DNA from: Lampropedia puyangensis
Lineage (GTDB): Bacteria; Pseudomonadota; Gammaproteobacteria; Burkholderiales; Burkholderiaceae_C
Length of the DNA stretch: 48,697 nt
NCBI RefSeq assembly: GCF_004833285.1
Contig: NZ_STFG01000017.1
Location: 20,252 to 68,948, forward strand
Direction of reading: 5' to 3'
Shown here: positions 17,572 to 26,725 of the stretch, in pieces
Layout: each line of letters begins with the position of its first letter
How positions within the stretch are numbered: the stretch's first letter is position 1
Translations under genes and position numbers: made by a program
Notes under the pieces: model-generated
Database searches by the model: none
Told to the model about the DNA's origin: nothing
The model's input: only the letters and a program-made list of their open reading frames with translations

Positions 17572-19077
17572 TCAATCAGCAGCCCTGAGCAAGGCAGCAA
17601 TTTTGGCCTTGGGCTTGATATTGCCCGAGCGGCGATGGGCGCTTTGGGCTGCAACAGGTTTGGCAGTGACTTCCCAAGAGGCCGTTGCATCGCTGGTGCT
17701 GGGCACGTACGGCGCATCAAACAGGGGGTCTTTGGGGGCATGACTGGCACGGCGGTATGAAAGGGAGCGATCCGTCGATTCCCGGCGATCACGCTCAGCA
17801 AACCCACGGTCGCGATTGCTTTCGCGCCTCTCGCGGCTGTCACCTCGCCCGTCGCGCGATTCACGGCGATCACTGCCACGCTCAACGCGGTCGCTGCGTT
17901 CTTTGCGGTCCTCACGTGCCTCACGCCCGCTTGCACCTTGCAGTTGCAAAGTCTCTGCCGTAATCTTCTTACCGATGAGTTTGCCAATTTCTGCCAACTG
18001 CCGGTCTTCCGCCCCTGTCACCAAGGTAAAGGCCAAGCCAGATGCACCCCCGCGGCCTGTGCGACCGATGCGGTGCACGTAGTCTTCGGCATGGAACGGT
18101 ACATCAAAGTTCACCACCGCGGGCACATCCTTAATGTCCAAACCACGGGCGGCAACATCAGTGCAAATGAGTAAATCGACTTCACCCGCTTTGAACGCAT
18201 CCAAGGCTTTAAGCCGCTCATCCTGGCTTTTATCACCATGCAACGCGGCCGTACGCACGCCATCACGCTCAAGAGAGCGCGCCAAACGGCTACACCCCAA
18301 GCGGCTGTTGACAAACACAAACGCTTGTTTACGGCCGTGGGTGTTGAAAAGTTGCAGCAAAGCGCGACGTTTATCGTCTTCACCAACACGGAAAAACTGC
18401 TGTTCAATACTGGCATTGGTGGCATTAGGACGGGCCACTTCAATCAATACCGGGTTTTGCAAATAGCTTTCTGCCAAACGCTTGATTTCAGGCGAGAACG
18501 TAGCAGAGAACAGCAAGGTCGTACGCTTGGCTGGCAGGTGCGACAAAATGCGCTGCAAGTCAGGCAAAAACCCGATATCAAGCATGCGATCAGCCTCATC
18601 AAGCACCACATATTCAACTTGCGCCAAGCTGACTGATTTGGCTTCTAAATGGTCAAGCAAGCGCCCCGGTGTTGCTACCAATACCTCTACACCGCTTTTG
18701 AGTTCTGCCACTTGAGGCTTCATGTCCATGCCACCAAACACGACGGCGCTGCGCAATTTGGTGTGTTTGGCAAACTGGGCCACTTGGTCTGCCACTTGGT
18801 CTGCCAATTCCCGCGTTGGCAGCAAGACCAAGGCACGCACTGGATGGCGCGCCGGTGATGCCGAGCTGTTTTCGTGCTTGAGCATGCGCTGCAGCAATGG
18901 CAAAGAAAATGCCGCCGTCTTGCCCGTACCCGTCTGTGCCGCGCCCATCACGTCTTGCCCCGCAAGCACCACCGGAATGGCTTGCTCCTGAATCGGGGTC
19001 ATTTCTTGGTAGCCCATATCCGCAATTGCGCGCTGGATAGGCTCGGCCAGCATCAGAGTAGAAAATTGTTTGCTCAT
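17572..19077 (-). CDS. rhlE: DEAD-box RNA helicase, RhlE-like
   Basis: The start at 19077 gives 501 residues. The motifs run in order: Q-motif MTPIQEQAIP, Walker A AQTGTGKT at 47-54, PTREL, TPGRLLDHL, DEAD at 160-163, SAT at 191-193, then ARGLDIKDV and HRIGRTGRGG in the second RecA domain. The C-terminal region (about residue 390 on) is an extremely Arg/Glu/Asp/Ser-rich tail of RRES-like repeats, an RNA-binding disordered extension seen in many RhlE/RhlB-type helicases. The final residues (GNIKPKAKIAALLRAAD) are conserved-looking. RhlE proteins remodel RNA in ribosome maturation and RNA decay. Confidence 0.9.
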   Translation of the reverse strand: MSKQFSTLMLAEPIQRAIADMGYQEMTPIQEQAIPVVLAGQDVMGAAQTGTGKTAAFSLPLLQRMLKHENSSASPARHPVRALVLLPTRELADQVADQVAQFAKHTKLRSAVVFGGMDMKPQVAELKSGVEVLVATPGRLLDHLEAKSVSLAQVEYVVLDEADRMLDIGFLPDLQRILSHLPAKRTTLLFSATFSPEIKRLAESYLQNPVLIEVARPNATNASIEQQFFRVGEDDKRRALLQLFNTHGRKQAFVFVNSRLGCSRLARSLERDGVRTAALHGDKSQDERLKALDAFKAGEVDLLICTDVAARGLDIKDVPAVVNFDVPFHAEDYVHRIGRTGRGGASGLAFTLVTGAEDRQLAEIGKLIGKKITAETLQLQGASGREAREDRKERSDRVERGSDRRESRDGRGDSRERRESNRDRGFAERDRRESTDRSLSYRRASHAPKDPLFDAPYVPSTSDATASWEVTAKPVAAQSAHRRSGNIKPKAKIAALLRAAD

Positions 19078-19582
19078 GAAATAGTCATTACGCGCTGGAT
19101 GATGTGGTGCAGCCAATTCAGGTCGCCACCCGCATCGCACCGAACACAATGTTCTGCACAATGTTGGCCGCCTGTCTTGGTGAAAGAAAAGGCCTCAATG
19201 CCTCCTCACGCCCCCAGCGACTAACCAGTGTAACCAGTTTGCTTATTTGCTGCGCAGCAGCAAACGGACATTATCAAGCAATAGCAAGGCAATGTGCAAT
19301 GCTTGGGGCCATTGCCAAGGGACACAAAAGGGCAAGTCGCGCAGAAATAGACCTATTCACAACAAAATAGCGATGCCTTGCTGCTTCTTGCCCCCACTTT
19401 TCAATGAGCGCTGCGGGCATGTCATCCAGCGGAAGCAACCGAGGGCCTGCTCCGCAATGAATGATGGCAGCCAAGACTGACTGGATGCCGTGGCAAAACG
19501 AATGCCGATATGGTCTTGCGCCAAGACACACGCGCTCAATTGCGTAAAAATGGCGTCTCGCGCCCACTACCCTAGCCCGCAC
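19078..19582. other. Divergent intergenic region, rhlE to DHA2 exporter
   Basis: About 500 bases with no convincing gene. It holds a hairpin TTTGCTG-CGCAG-CAGCAAA at 19246-19264, which would lie in or near the rhlE leader region. No clear -35/-10 pair or known operator was recognised. Confidence 0.4.
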
Positions 19583-21118
19583 ATGACAGAGACGACCGCC
19601 CCACCCACGCTTGCGCCAGGCAGTTTGCAAGCCCTCACCGCCCGTTATGGGGAGCACTTTCGCTGGTATTTCTTGCTCAGCCTGATGGTCGGCACCATTG
19701 CATCACTGATGTCTGCTACGGTCGTGAATGTGGCGATTCCTGCTCTAAGCCACCACTTTGCACTGGGGCAAGAACGCGCGCAATGGGTCAGCTCAGCCTT
19801 TATGGCCGCCAATACAGTGGCCATGTTGACCACGCCTTGGCTGCTGTTTCGCTATGGCTATCGACGCACCTACATTGCCATGCTGGCCTTGCTGGCAATT
19901 GGTGGCATCGTCGGTGGCTTAGCCCACAACTTCAGTCTGGTGCTGACTGCGCGCTTGCTCGAAGGCATTGCCGCTGGGGTACTACAGCCCATTCCTGCGA
20001 TCATTATTTTGTACGCTTTTTTGCCCCACCAGCAAGGCAAAGCCAGTGGCCTGTTTGGTATGGGTGTCGTGCTCGCACCTGCTTTGGGCCCTACCATCGG
20101 TGGCATCTTGGTTGATTGGTGGGGTTGGCGTTCGATTTTTTACATGGTGGTGCCTTTTTGTGCAGCAGGGGCATGGTTGGCCCTGCGCTTTGTGCCCACA
20201 ACAGCGCCAGGCGGGGTGCCTGCGCGTAAAGGCGAAGCACTAGAGTGGCGCAGCCTCCTGATGGTCACGGTGGGAACCCTCAGCCTACTCAATGGCTTGG
20301 TGTGGATGCACGATGGGCGACTCCTGCCCGCCGTAGGGCTGCTGAGTCTGGCCTTAGGCTGCTGCCTGCTTTTTACTTGGTGGCAGCAACGTTTGGTCGC
20401 ACACCAGCATGACCCGTTGATGGATTTTCGGGTTTTTGGCTCGAAAACTTTTTGCATGGGCTGCATCGTAGCTTTTATCTATGGCGCCGCTCTATTTGGC
20501 TCGACCTACTTGTTGCCCGTCTTTATGCAAGTCGGGTTGGAGTTTTCCGCCTCTGAAGTGGGCCTGATCATGCTGCCCTCTGGCCTAGTCCTGGCCATCA
20601 CCATTGCCATCGCTGGGCGCATGGCCGATAGTTTTTCGCCACGCTTACTGGTTGGGCTTGGCCTGTGGATGCTGGCGGGCTCTTTTGGGTTGATGTATTT
20701 CATGCGCCTTGGCAGCAGCATTGGCCTGTTGATTGCCATCAGTGCCTTTGGCCGGATTGGCCTAGGCTTTATCTTGCCCTCACTCAACTTGGTGGCCGTG
20801 CGGCCGCTAAAGAAGGAGTTGATTTCGCAAGGCTCGAGCATCATCAGTTTTATCCGCATGCTCGGCGGCGTCATCGGTGTGAGTTTGTGCGGCATTGTGC
20901 TGGAGTGGCGCGTGGCCGCGCAAGGTGACTCACTCACGAACCCACACAGCAGCCCCGAACGCATTGCCGCTTTTGGAGAAACCTTTGTGCTGCTGGGTGT
21001 TGTGTGCGCACTAGCCTACCTTGCCGCCCGGCATTTGCGTGCAGTGCCAACCACTGCGCCACAGCCCACAGCAGATGCCACATCAAGCGATGCAACAACT
21101 CCGTCAACCCCACAGTAA
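19583..21118 (+). CDS. MFS multidrug-type exporter, DHA2/EmrB family
   Basis: The start at 19583 (MTETTAPP) gives 511 residues, the normal EmrB size; an ATG at 19550 in the same frame is also possible. About 14 hydrophobic segments are visible, with NVAIPALSHHF in the first, ANTVAMLTTPWL in the second and the antiporter motif C-like GMGVVLAPALGPTIGGILVD. These proton-driven exporters usually work with an EmrA membrane-fusion protein, but none is encoded nearby. The natural substrate is unknown. Confidence 0.85.
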   Translation: MTETTAPPTLAPGSLQALTARYGEHFRWYFLLSLMVGTIASLMSATVVNVAIPALSHHFALGQERAQWVSSAFMAANTVAMLTTPWLLFRYGYRRTYIAMLALLAIGGIVGGLAHNFSLVLTARLLEGIAAGVLQPIPAIIILYAFLPHQQGKASGLFGMGVVLAPALGPTIGGILVDWWGWRSIFYMVVPFCAAGAWLALRFVPTTAPGGVPARKGEALEWRSLLMVTVGTLSLLNGLVWMHDGRLLPAVGLLSLALGCCLLFTWWQQRLVAHQHDPLMDFRVFGSKTFCMGCIVAFIYGAALFGSTYLLPVFMQVGLEFSASEVGLIMLPSGLVLAITIAIAGRMADSFSPRLLVGLGLWMLAGSFGLMYFMRLGSSIGLLIAISAFGRIGLGFILPSLNLVAVRPLKKELISQGSSIISFIRMLGGVIGVSLCGIVLEWRVAAQGDSLTNPHSSPERIAAFGETFVLLGVVCALAYLAARHLRAVPTTAPQPTADATSSDATTPSTPQ

Positions 21119-21272
21119 AAGCAATAGCCTGCACCACCCTCGCAAAGAGCACTATGGCACATTGCACACAGGAAGGCTGCACACGCATGCTGCAACGCAG
21201 TATGATTGGCAACGGCTATCGCGTAGCCCATACTGATATTGCAACATCTCCATCAACCCCCATGTGATTGCT

Positions 21273-22040
21273 ATGTGCCAACTGCTTGGAATGAATGCCA
21301 AAAACCCGACTGATCTCACTTTCAGCTTCACCGGGTTTGCGCAGCGTGCGGGCAAGACGGGTGACCACGTCGATGGATGGGGAATGGCCTTTTTTGAAGA
21401 ACATGGTGTGCGGCATTTCGTGGACCACCAAAGCGCCATCCACTCGCCTGTAGCGGACTTGATCCGCCGCTACCCCATCAAAAGCACCAACATCATTGCC
21501 CACATCCGCAAGGCCACCCAAGGCCGCGTCAACCTACCCAACTGCCACCCGTTCATCCGTGAGCTATGGGGCAATTACTGGGTATTTGCCCACAATGGGG
21601 ACTTGAAGGAATTTCATCCTAGGTTGCATGGGCACTTTCACCCTGTTGGCACGACCGACAGTGAACTGGCGTTCTGCTGGATCATGCAAGAACTGTCCAA
21701 GTCGCATGTGGGCGTGCCCAGCATTCGTGAGATGACCTTGACCTTGCGAGACCTATCCAAACGCATTGCCAAACATGGCACCTTCAATTTCCTGCTCTCC
21801 AATGGCGACGCCTTGTGGGCCCATGCCACCACGCATTTGTGCTACACCGAGCGCGCCTGGCCCTTCCACAAAGCCACCTTGAGCGATGAAGAGTTGAGTA
21901 TTGACTTTGCTGAGCGCAATGGCCCCGAAGACAAAACTGCCATCATCGTGACCGCCCCTTTAACCAATGACGAAACTTGGACTTCGTTTGAAAGTGGTGA
22001 GCTCAAAGTGTTTGTCGATGGTATGCACCAAGATATCTAA
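21273..22040 (+). CDS. Class II glutamine amidotransferase, YafJ-like
   Basis: The start is set at 21273 because class II amidotransferases need cysteine as residue 2 after methionine removal; the protein then begins MCQLLGMN. A GTG nine bases upstream is in frame but would bury the nucleophile. The 255-residue product has DGWGMAFF, the HIRKATQG region and HPFIRELWG-NYWVFAHNGDL, all characteristic of YafJ-type GATase II domains with no attached synthase. The N-terminal Cys hydrolyses glutamine to release ammonia; the acceptor is unknown for this family. The last base of its TAA is also the first base of the 264-bp repeat element, so the insertion may have helped define its C-terminus. Confidence 0.88.
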   Translation: MCQLLGMNAKNPTDLTFSFTGFAQRAGKTGDHVDGWGMAFFEEHGVRHFVDHQSAIHSPVADLIRRYPIKSTNIIAHIRKATQGRVNLPNCHPFIRELWGNYWVFAHNGDLKEFHPRLHGHFHPVGTTDSELAFCWIMQELSKSHVGVPSIREMTLTLRDLSKRIAKHGTFNFLLSNGDALWAHATTHLCYTERAWPFHKATLSDEELSIDFAERNGPEDKTAIIVTAPLTNDETWTSFESGELKVFVDGMHQDI

Positions 22041-22303
22041 GAACGTGTTTAGGATTTCCTCCCAGTCGCGCAAGACGCAAAAAAGCGGCAGTGCAAGGCG
22101 CCTGTTGCCGCGCATACGCCTGTATGCGCAAAACGGGCAACGCTGCAATGCGCTTTTTGGGGGCTTGCCCTTCGGGTTGGAGTCCAAAAGATGCGCTTCT
22201 GTGTTAAAAATTCGCCGGGCAGATAGCCCGACTGCGGTTGTTGCCGCGCATCGCATCCTTTTGGACTCCAACGCGGTCTGCGTGGTGATCCTAAACACGT
22301 TCT
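22040..22303. repeat. 264-bp terminal-inverted-repeat element (MITE-like)
   Basis: The ends are perfect 16-bp inverted repeats: AGAACGTGTTTAGGAT at 22040-22055 and ATCCTAAACACGTTCT at 22288-22303. Inside are a nested hairpin on the left (GTTGCC/GGCAAC at 22104-22141 around GCGCATA/TATGCGC at 22110-22129) and a long imperfect hairpin on the right (TTGGAGTCCAAAAGATGCG at 22177-22195 with its complement at 22252-22271). No open frame is evident. This is the architecture of a non-autonomous mobile or extragenic palindromic repeat. No flanking target duplication could be assigned with confidence. Confidence 0.75.
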
Positions 22304-22310
22304 AAGCACC

Positions 22311-23288
22311 ATGACCTTAACGGAGCTGAAATACATCATTGCCGTGGCCCGCGAGCGCCACTTTGGCCGCGCAGCCGAAGCGTGTTTTGTGTCTCAACCC
22401 ACACTGTCGGTAGCAGTAAAAAAGCTCGAAGACGAACTGGGCGTTAAAGTGTTCGAACGCAGTTCAGGCGAAGTCACTGTGACGCCATTGGGCGAACGTT
22501 TGGTTGAACAAGCGCAAAACGTTCTGGACCAGGCACACTTGCTCAAAGAAATCGCGCAAAGCAGTACTGATCCGCTCAAAGGCCCGTTGCGTCTCGGTGT
22601 GATCTACACCATAGGCCCTTACCTACTGCCCGAGCTGGTGCGCCAAGTCATCGAAAACACACCGCAAATGCCACTGATGCTGCAGGAGAACTTCACCTCC
22701 CGTTTGCTCGAAATGCTGCGCGTTGGTGAAATTGATTGCGCCATCTTGGCCGAACCATTTCCTGACAACAACCTGGCCATTGCCCCGCTGTACGACGAGC
22801 CTTTCTTGGCGGCCGTGCCGACCAGCAGCCCGCTGGCCCAGCAAAAAGCTATTACCACCAGCGAATTGAAAAAGCAAAACATGTTGCTGCTCGGTACGGG
22901 CCATTGTTTCCGTGACCACGTTTTACAAGTTTGTCCTGAGTTTGCGCGTTTTTCTGACAGCGAAGGCATTCAAAAATCGTTTGAAGGCTCTTCCCTAGAG
23001 ACCATCAAACACATGGTTGCAGCAGGCATGGGCATTACCCTGGTTCCCCGTTTGGCCGTTCCGCAAGGTATGGCACCAGAAGATGAATCTCCCGGACAAA
23101 ACAGACCCAGCGAAGCCGCGCACATTCGCTACCTGCCCGTCAGTGACGATGGCCGCTACGCAGCCCCTTCGCGCAGAGTGGTTCTGGCGTGGCGCCGCAG
23201 CTTCACCCGCTACGAAGCCATTGCGGCCTTGCGCAACGCCGTCTATGCATGCACGTTGCCAGGTGTTAAACGCGTTCAAGAGAATTGA
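22311..23288 (+). CDS. oxyR: Hydrogen-peroxide sensor, LysR-family regulator OxyR
   Basis: The 325-residue protein has a LysR winged helix-turn-helix at its N-terminus (RHFGRAAEACFVSQPTLSVAVKKLE). The regulatory domain contains GTGHCFRDHVLQVC, in which the two cysteines fall at residues 199 and 208, the same positions and spacing as the peroxide-sensing Cys199 and Cys208 of E. coli OxyR. Oxidation to a disulfide switches on peroxide-defence genes. The C-terminus has a longer loop than E. coli (ESPGQNRPSEAAH). No Shine-Dalgarno is seen and only 7 bases separate its ATG from the 264-bp repeat, so its promoter lies inside the repeat or further upstream. Confidence 0.93.
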   Translation: MTLTELKYIIAVARERHFGRAAEACFVSQPTLSVAVKKLEDELGVKVFERSSGEVTVTPLGERLVEQAQNVLDQAHLLKEIAQSSTDPLKGPLRLGVIYTIGPYLLPELVRQVIENTPQMPLMLQENFTSRLLEMLRVGEIDCAILAEPFPDNNLAIAPLYDEPFLAAVPTSSPLAQQKAITTSELKKQNMLLLGTGHCFRDHVLQVCPEFARFSDSEGIQKSFEGSSLETIKHMVAAGMGITLVPRLAVPQGMAPEDESPGQNRPSEAAHIRYLPVSDDGRYAAPSRRVVLAWRRSFTRYEAIAALRNAVYACTLPGVKRVQEN

Positions 23289-23341
23289 CGCCGCGTAGCC
23301 AAAACAACAGCGCCGCTACGGTAATGTCTGCTCTCAAATGA

Positions 23342-24016
23342 TCAGATGTTTGGCCCGCCCAGATCTGCACCGCCAATAGGCCCTTCTGCTGCACGTGCTT
23401 CGCGCTCTTGAATGGCTTTTTGCAGTTCGGCCTCAGAAATGGTTTCAAAGATACGAACCACTTTTTCAACACCACTGATCGAACGCACTGTTTGCGTTGC
23501 CAGTTCTGCCTCGCGCGGGGTCACAAGGCCCTGCAAATACACGACACCACGCTCCGTAGTGACCTGCATGGACTTAGAGGGAAGGTTATCTGTACGCAAG
23601 ATCTCTGTGCGTACTTTGCTGGTGATCCAAGTATCGTTGGAGCGTTCGGAATAGGTAGCGGGCGCCGCCACCACGAGCTCATTGAACACCGTACGTACAT
23701 TCTCCACTTCGGCCGTTAATTTGGCAGCCTTTTGTCGCTCAGCCTCGTTGGCAACCTCACCTGTCAGCAGCACGCGTCGGTTGTAGCTGTTGATGTTGAC
23801 ATGCGCCTGTTCGCTCAACGCTTCATTGAGCGAAGTGCGTGCTTTCAGCTGGATCGCCTTGTCATCGACCTGCGCACCAGCGGTGCGCCGGTCCAGCGCG
23901 ACCGAAGAAGTCACTACGGCAGCGCCCCCCATCACCAGAGGGACACATGCAGACAGCCCGAAAGTACCCACTAAGGCCACACACACGGCCGTTGCCATTT
24001 TTTTTGAAAACATCAT
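23342..24016 (-). CDS. BON-domain outer-membrane lipoprotein, DolP/YraP-like
   Basis: The start at 24016 (MMFSKKMATAV) gives 224 residues with a lipoprotein signal and lipobox LSAC, the lipidated cysteine being residue 24. Two BON domains follow (about residues 50-115 and 125-195), each with the characteristic glycine-containing hydrophobic pattern (NRRVLLTGEVANEAE and RGVVYLQGLVTPREAE). DolP in E. coli binds anionic phospholipids at the division site and supports outer-membrane integrity. The C-terminal GPIGGADLGGPNI is low complexity. It is convergent with oxyR and divergent from rfbA. Confidence 0.85.
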   Translation of the reverse strand: MMFSKKMATAVCVALVGTFGLSACVPLVMGGAAVVTSSVALDRRTAGAQVDDKAIQLKARTSLNEALSEQAHVNINSYNRRVLLTGEVANEAERQKAAKLTAEVENVRTVFNELVVAAPATYSERSNDTWITSKVRTEILRTDNLPSKSMQVTTERGVVYLQGLVTPREAELATQTVRSISGVEKVVRIFETISEAELQKAIQEREARAAEGPIGGADLGGPNI

Positions 24017-24191
24017 CCACCCCATTGTTTGATTGCATTGCCACCAGCCAGTGAACCCATTTTGGTGCCAGTTGCAGCGCTTATGCCATAACATACCATA
24101 CTCGATTCAACCCAACCGGCTGGTTCTATTGGCCTACAGAGCCGTTTTCATCACGCTGGGTTCCCACTTTTTCAACGCTTTAACTTCTCCC

Positions 24192-25079
24192 ATGACCCTC
24201 CTCAAACGCAAGGGCATTATTTTGGCAGGCGGCTCCGGCACACGCCTGCACCCAGCCACACTGGCTTTGAGCAAGCAATTGCTGCCGGTCTATGACAAGC
24301 CGATGATCTATTACCCACTTTCCACGCTGATGCTGGCGGGAATTGACGAGATCTTGATCATCAGCACACCGCTTGATTTACCGCGCTTCCAAAGTCTGCT
24401 GGGCGATGGCAGCCAATGGGGGTTGAACCTGCATTATGCGGAGCAACCCTCGCCCGACGGTTTGGCCCAGGCCTTTTTAATTGGTGAAGCCTTTTTAAAT
24501 GGCGCCCCCAGCGCGCTTGTGCTGGGCGACAACATCTTCTACGGCCACGACCTGCCCACCCAGTTGGCCGATGCACACGCTCGCACGCAAGGGGCGTCGG
24601 TGTTTGCCTACCATGTGCATGATCCCGAACGTTATGGCGTGGCAGAATTTGACGCCCAGGGTAAAGTCCTGTCGCTCGAAGAAAAACCTGCCAAACCCAA
24701 ATCCAATTACGCCGTCACCGGTCTGTATTTCTACGACGACAAAGTGGTGGAATTGGCTAAAACCCTCAAGCCATCTGCCCGCGGCGAATTAGAAATCACC
24801 GACCTCAATCGCCTGTATCTGGAGCAAGGCGCCTTGAATGTTGAGCTGATGGGGCGTGGTTACGCCTGGCTGGACACAGGCACCCACGAAAGCTTGCTGC
24901 AAGCATCCCAATTCATTGCCACACTGGAACTGCGCCAAGGCTTAAAAATAGCGTGCCCAGAAGAAATTGCATGGCGCCATGGCCTGATCGACGATGCGCA
25001 GCTACTGCGCTTAGCTGCCCCTTTGCGTAAAAGTGGTTACGGTGCGTACTTAGAGCAGCTCATCCAAAGCCCCCGATAA
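24192..25079 (+). CDS. rfbA: Glucose-1-phosphate thymidylyltransferase
   Basis: The start at 24192 gives 295 residues, the usual RfbA/RmlA size. The nucleotide-binding signature GGSGTRLHP begins near residue 13, followed by [25 protein letters not shown] and [12 protein letters not shown]. The enzyme makes dTDP-glucose from dTTP and glucose-1-phosphate, the first step of dTDP-L-rhamnose synthesis for LPS and exopolysaccharide. rfbC follows after 20 bases, but rfbB and rfbD are not in the window. Confidence 0.95.
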   Translation: MTLLKRKGIILAGGSGTRLHPATLALSKQLLPVYDKPMIYYPLSTLMLAGIDEILIISTPLDLPRFQSLLGDGSQWGLNLHYAEQPSPDGLAQAFLIGEAFLNGAPSALVLGDNIFYGHDLPTQLADAHARTQGASVFAYHVHDPERYGVAEFDAQGKVLSLEEKPAKPKSNYAVTGLYFYDDKVVELAKTLKPSARGELEITDLNRLYLEQGALNVELMGRGYAWLDTGTHESLLQASQFIATLELRQGLKIACPEEIAWRHGLIDDAQLLRLAAPLRKSGYGAYLEQLIQSPR

Positions 25080-25099
25080 CCCAATAGAAAACCATTGCC

Positions 25100-25648
25100 A
25101 TGGAAGTGATTGCCACCCAGATTCCCGACGTTTTGCTGCTCAAACCCCGTGTCTTCGGCGATGAGCGCGGTTTTTTCAGCGAGAGTTTCAACCAGCGTGT
25201 GTTCGACGAAGCGGTGGGGCGCCCCGTCACGTTCGTGCAAGACAACCACAGCCGCAGCGGCTATGGTGTGCTGCGCGGCCTGCACTACCAAATCCAGCAA
25301 CCGCAAGGCAAACTGGTACGCGTTGCGCGCGGTAAGGCCTTTGATGTGGCAGTCGACCTGCGACGCAGCTCTCCCACTTTTGGCCAATGGGTAGGAGCCA
25401 TGTTGACCGATACCGGTGCCGAACAATTTTGGGTGCCCGCAGGCTTTGCCCACGGCTTTGTGGCGCTGTCAGAAACCGTGGATTTCCTCTACAAAACCAC
25501 CGATTACTACGCCCCTAAGCATGAACGCGCCATCGCATGGAACGACCCACAACTGGCTATTGAATGGCCCACACTGAACGGCCAACCCACCATTTCAGCC
25601 AAAGACGCACAGGCATTGCCTTTTGCCACTGCTGAATGTTTTGAATAA
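25100..25648 (+). CDS. rfbC: dTDP-4-dehydrorhamnose 3,5-epimerase
   Basis: The 182-residue cupin protein carries the RfbC/RmlC hallmarks: RGLHYQIQ, containing the catalytic His, then GKLVRVARGKAFDVAVDLR and FAHGFVALSE with FLYKTTDYY. It epimerises C3 and C5 of dTDP-4-keto-6-deoxyglucose, the third step of dTDP-L-rhamnose synthesis. It forms a two-gene unit with rfbA and is closed by a strong terminator at 25689. Confidence 0.95.
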   Translation: MEVIATQIPDVLLLKPRVFGDERGFFSESFNQRVFDEAVGRPVTFVQDNHSRSGYGVLRGLHYQIQQPQGKLVRVARGKAFDVAVDLRRSSPTFGQWVGAMLTDTGAEQFWVPAGFAHGFVALSETVDFLYKTTDYYAPKHERAIAWNDPQLAIEWPTLNGQPTISAKDAQALPFATAECFE

Positions 25649-25688
25649 GGCACGCAATCAACAGTACGCGCAATCGGCGCAGACAAAC

Positions 25689-25721
25689 AAAAAGGCCACG
25701 GAACATTGCCGTGGCCTTTTT
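25689..25721. terminator. Bidirectional rho-independent terminator
   Basis: AAAAAGGCCACGG at 25689-25701 pairs perfectly with CCGTGGCCTTTTT at 25709-25721 around a 7-base loop. The A run on one side and T run on the other let it end both rfbAC and the convergent rsfS transcript. Confidence 0.92.
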
Positions 25722-25755
25722 CATGCGCACATGGCGTGCTGCATAGCTTATGCAC

Positions 25756-26532
25756 TTATTTTTTGGCTGCGCCTTTGCTGGATGCGGCCTTTTTAGTTGC
25801 GGCCTTCACCGGAGCCTTAGTTGACTTAGTCGAGGTCTTTACAGCCGTTTTAGCGGCGGTTTTAGTAGGGGTTTTAGCAGTCGCTTTGGGGGTTGCTTTC
25901 ACCGTTGTTTTTGCCGTCGGCTTTTTGGCCACTGGAGCCTTGACCACTACCTTCTTGGATGCTGCCTTGGTTGCTGCCGGTTTGGCTGCGGCAGGGGCCT
26001 TCCCTGCTGGCTTCTTGGCCACCGTGCTAGATGCAGCTTTCTTCACGGCCACTTTTTTAGCAGCCGGGGCTGGCTTCTTCGTCGGCTTGGCGCCTGTATC
26101 TGCATCTGACGCAGGAGCAGTCTTGGCTGCTTTTGCTGCAGACGCTTTGGCAGCTTTTTTAGCCGCGGCAGACTTCACCGGCTTCTCACCCCAGATTTCT
26201 TCCAAACGGTAATATTCACGAATGGCAGGCTGCATGATGTGGGCCACGATCGAGCCACAGTCCACAATCACCCATTCACCGTTCTCTTCGCCTTCCATAC
26301 GCGGCTTGTCAAAACCAGCGTCCTTGACCTTGTCGCGCACACTGGCAGCCAACGCTTTGGTTTGGCGAGACGAAGTCGCCGAGGCCACAATCACCCGCTC
26401 AAACAGCGGCGACAGTGTGGTGGTGTCGAACACCTGAATATTCTGCGCCTTGACATCTTCCAGGCCATCAACAATGGCTGCTTGCAACTTGCTGACGTGG
26501 CGTTTGGCGGTGGACTCGCTAATGGTTTTCAT
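25756..26532 (-). CDS. rsfS: Ribosomal silencing factor RsfS with a long Lys/Ala/Pro-rich tail
   Basis: Residues 1-118 are a normal RsfS domain (LEDVKAQNIQVFDT, IVASATSSRQTKALA, EWVIVDCGSIVAHIM). RsfS binds ribosomal protein L14 (uL14) and blocks 30S-50S joining in starvation. Residues 119-258 are almost entirely Lys, Ala, Thr, Pro and Val in AAKK/PAKK-like repeats, resembling the C-terminal tail of histone H1 and bacterial AlgP-like or Hc1-like proteins. The tail is strongly basic and probably disordered, so it may bind rRNA or DNA. E. coli RsfS is about 105 residues, so more than half of this protein is extension. The usual neighbours nadD and rlmH are absent here. Confidence 0.88.
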   Translation of the reverse strand: MKTISESTAKRHVSKLQAAIVDGLEDVKAQNIQVFDTTTLSPLFERVIVASATSSRQTKALAASVRDKVKDAGFDKPRMEGEENGEWVIVDCGSIVAHIMQPAIREYYRLEEIWGEKPVKSAAAKKAAKASAAKAAKTAPASDADTGAKPTKKPAPAAKKVAVKKAASSTVAKKPAGKAPAAAKPAATKAASKKVVVKAPVAKKPTAKTTVKATPKATAKTPTKTAAKTAVKTSTKSTKAPVKAATKKAASSKGAAKK

Positions 26533-26725
26533 GCGGTACTAAAGGGAACTAAAAGGGTGCTTATAAAAAGCAAAAATAGCTGGATGAGCGGCTGCACAGA
26601 AGAACAACATGCTGCTTCAATCGCGCTCAAAACAATATCTTGAGATGCTCAATGTCTGCGCAGTGTACCGTAAGAGCGTATGCGTATCTGAGGCTGTAGA
26701 CAGCTGGCCACACAAGCGCAGCACA

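Noticed and set aside
17816-17963. Repetitive sequence at the 3' end of rhlE, considered as a repeat array
   Set aside because: The repetition is coding for the Arg/Asp/Ser-rich helicase tail and has no spacers or palindromes of a CRISPR or REP kind.
25770-26170. Repetitive stretch considered as tandem DNA repeats
   Set aside because: It is the coding sequence of the Lys/Ala-rich RsfS tail; repeats are irregular at the DNA level.
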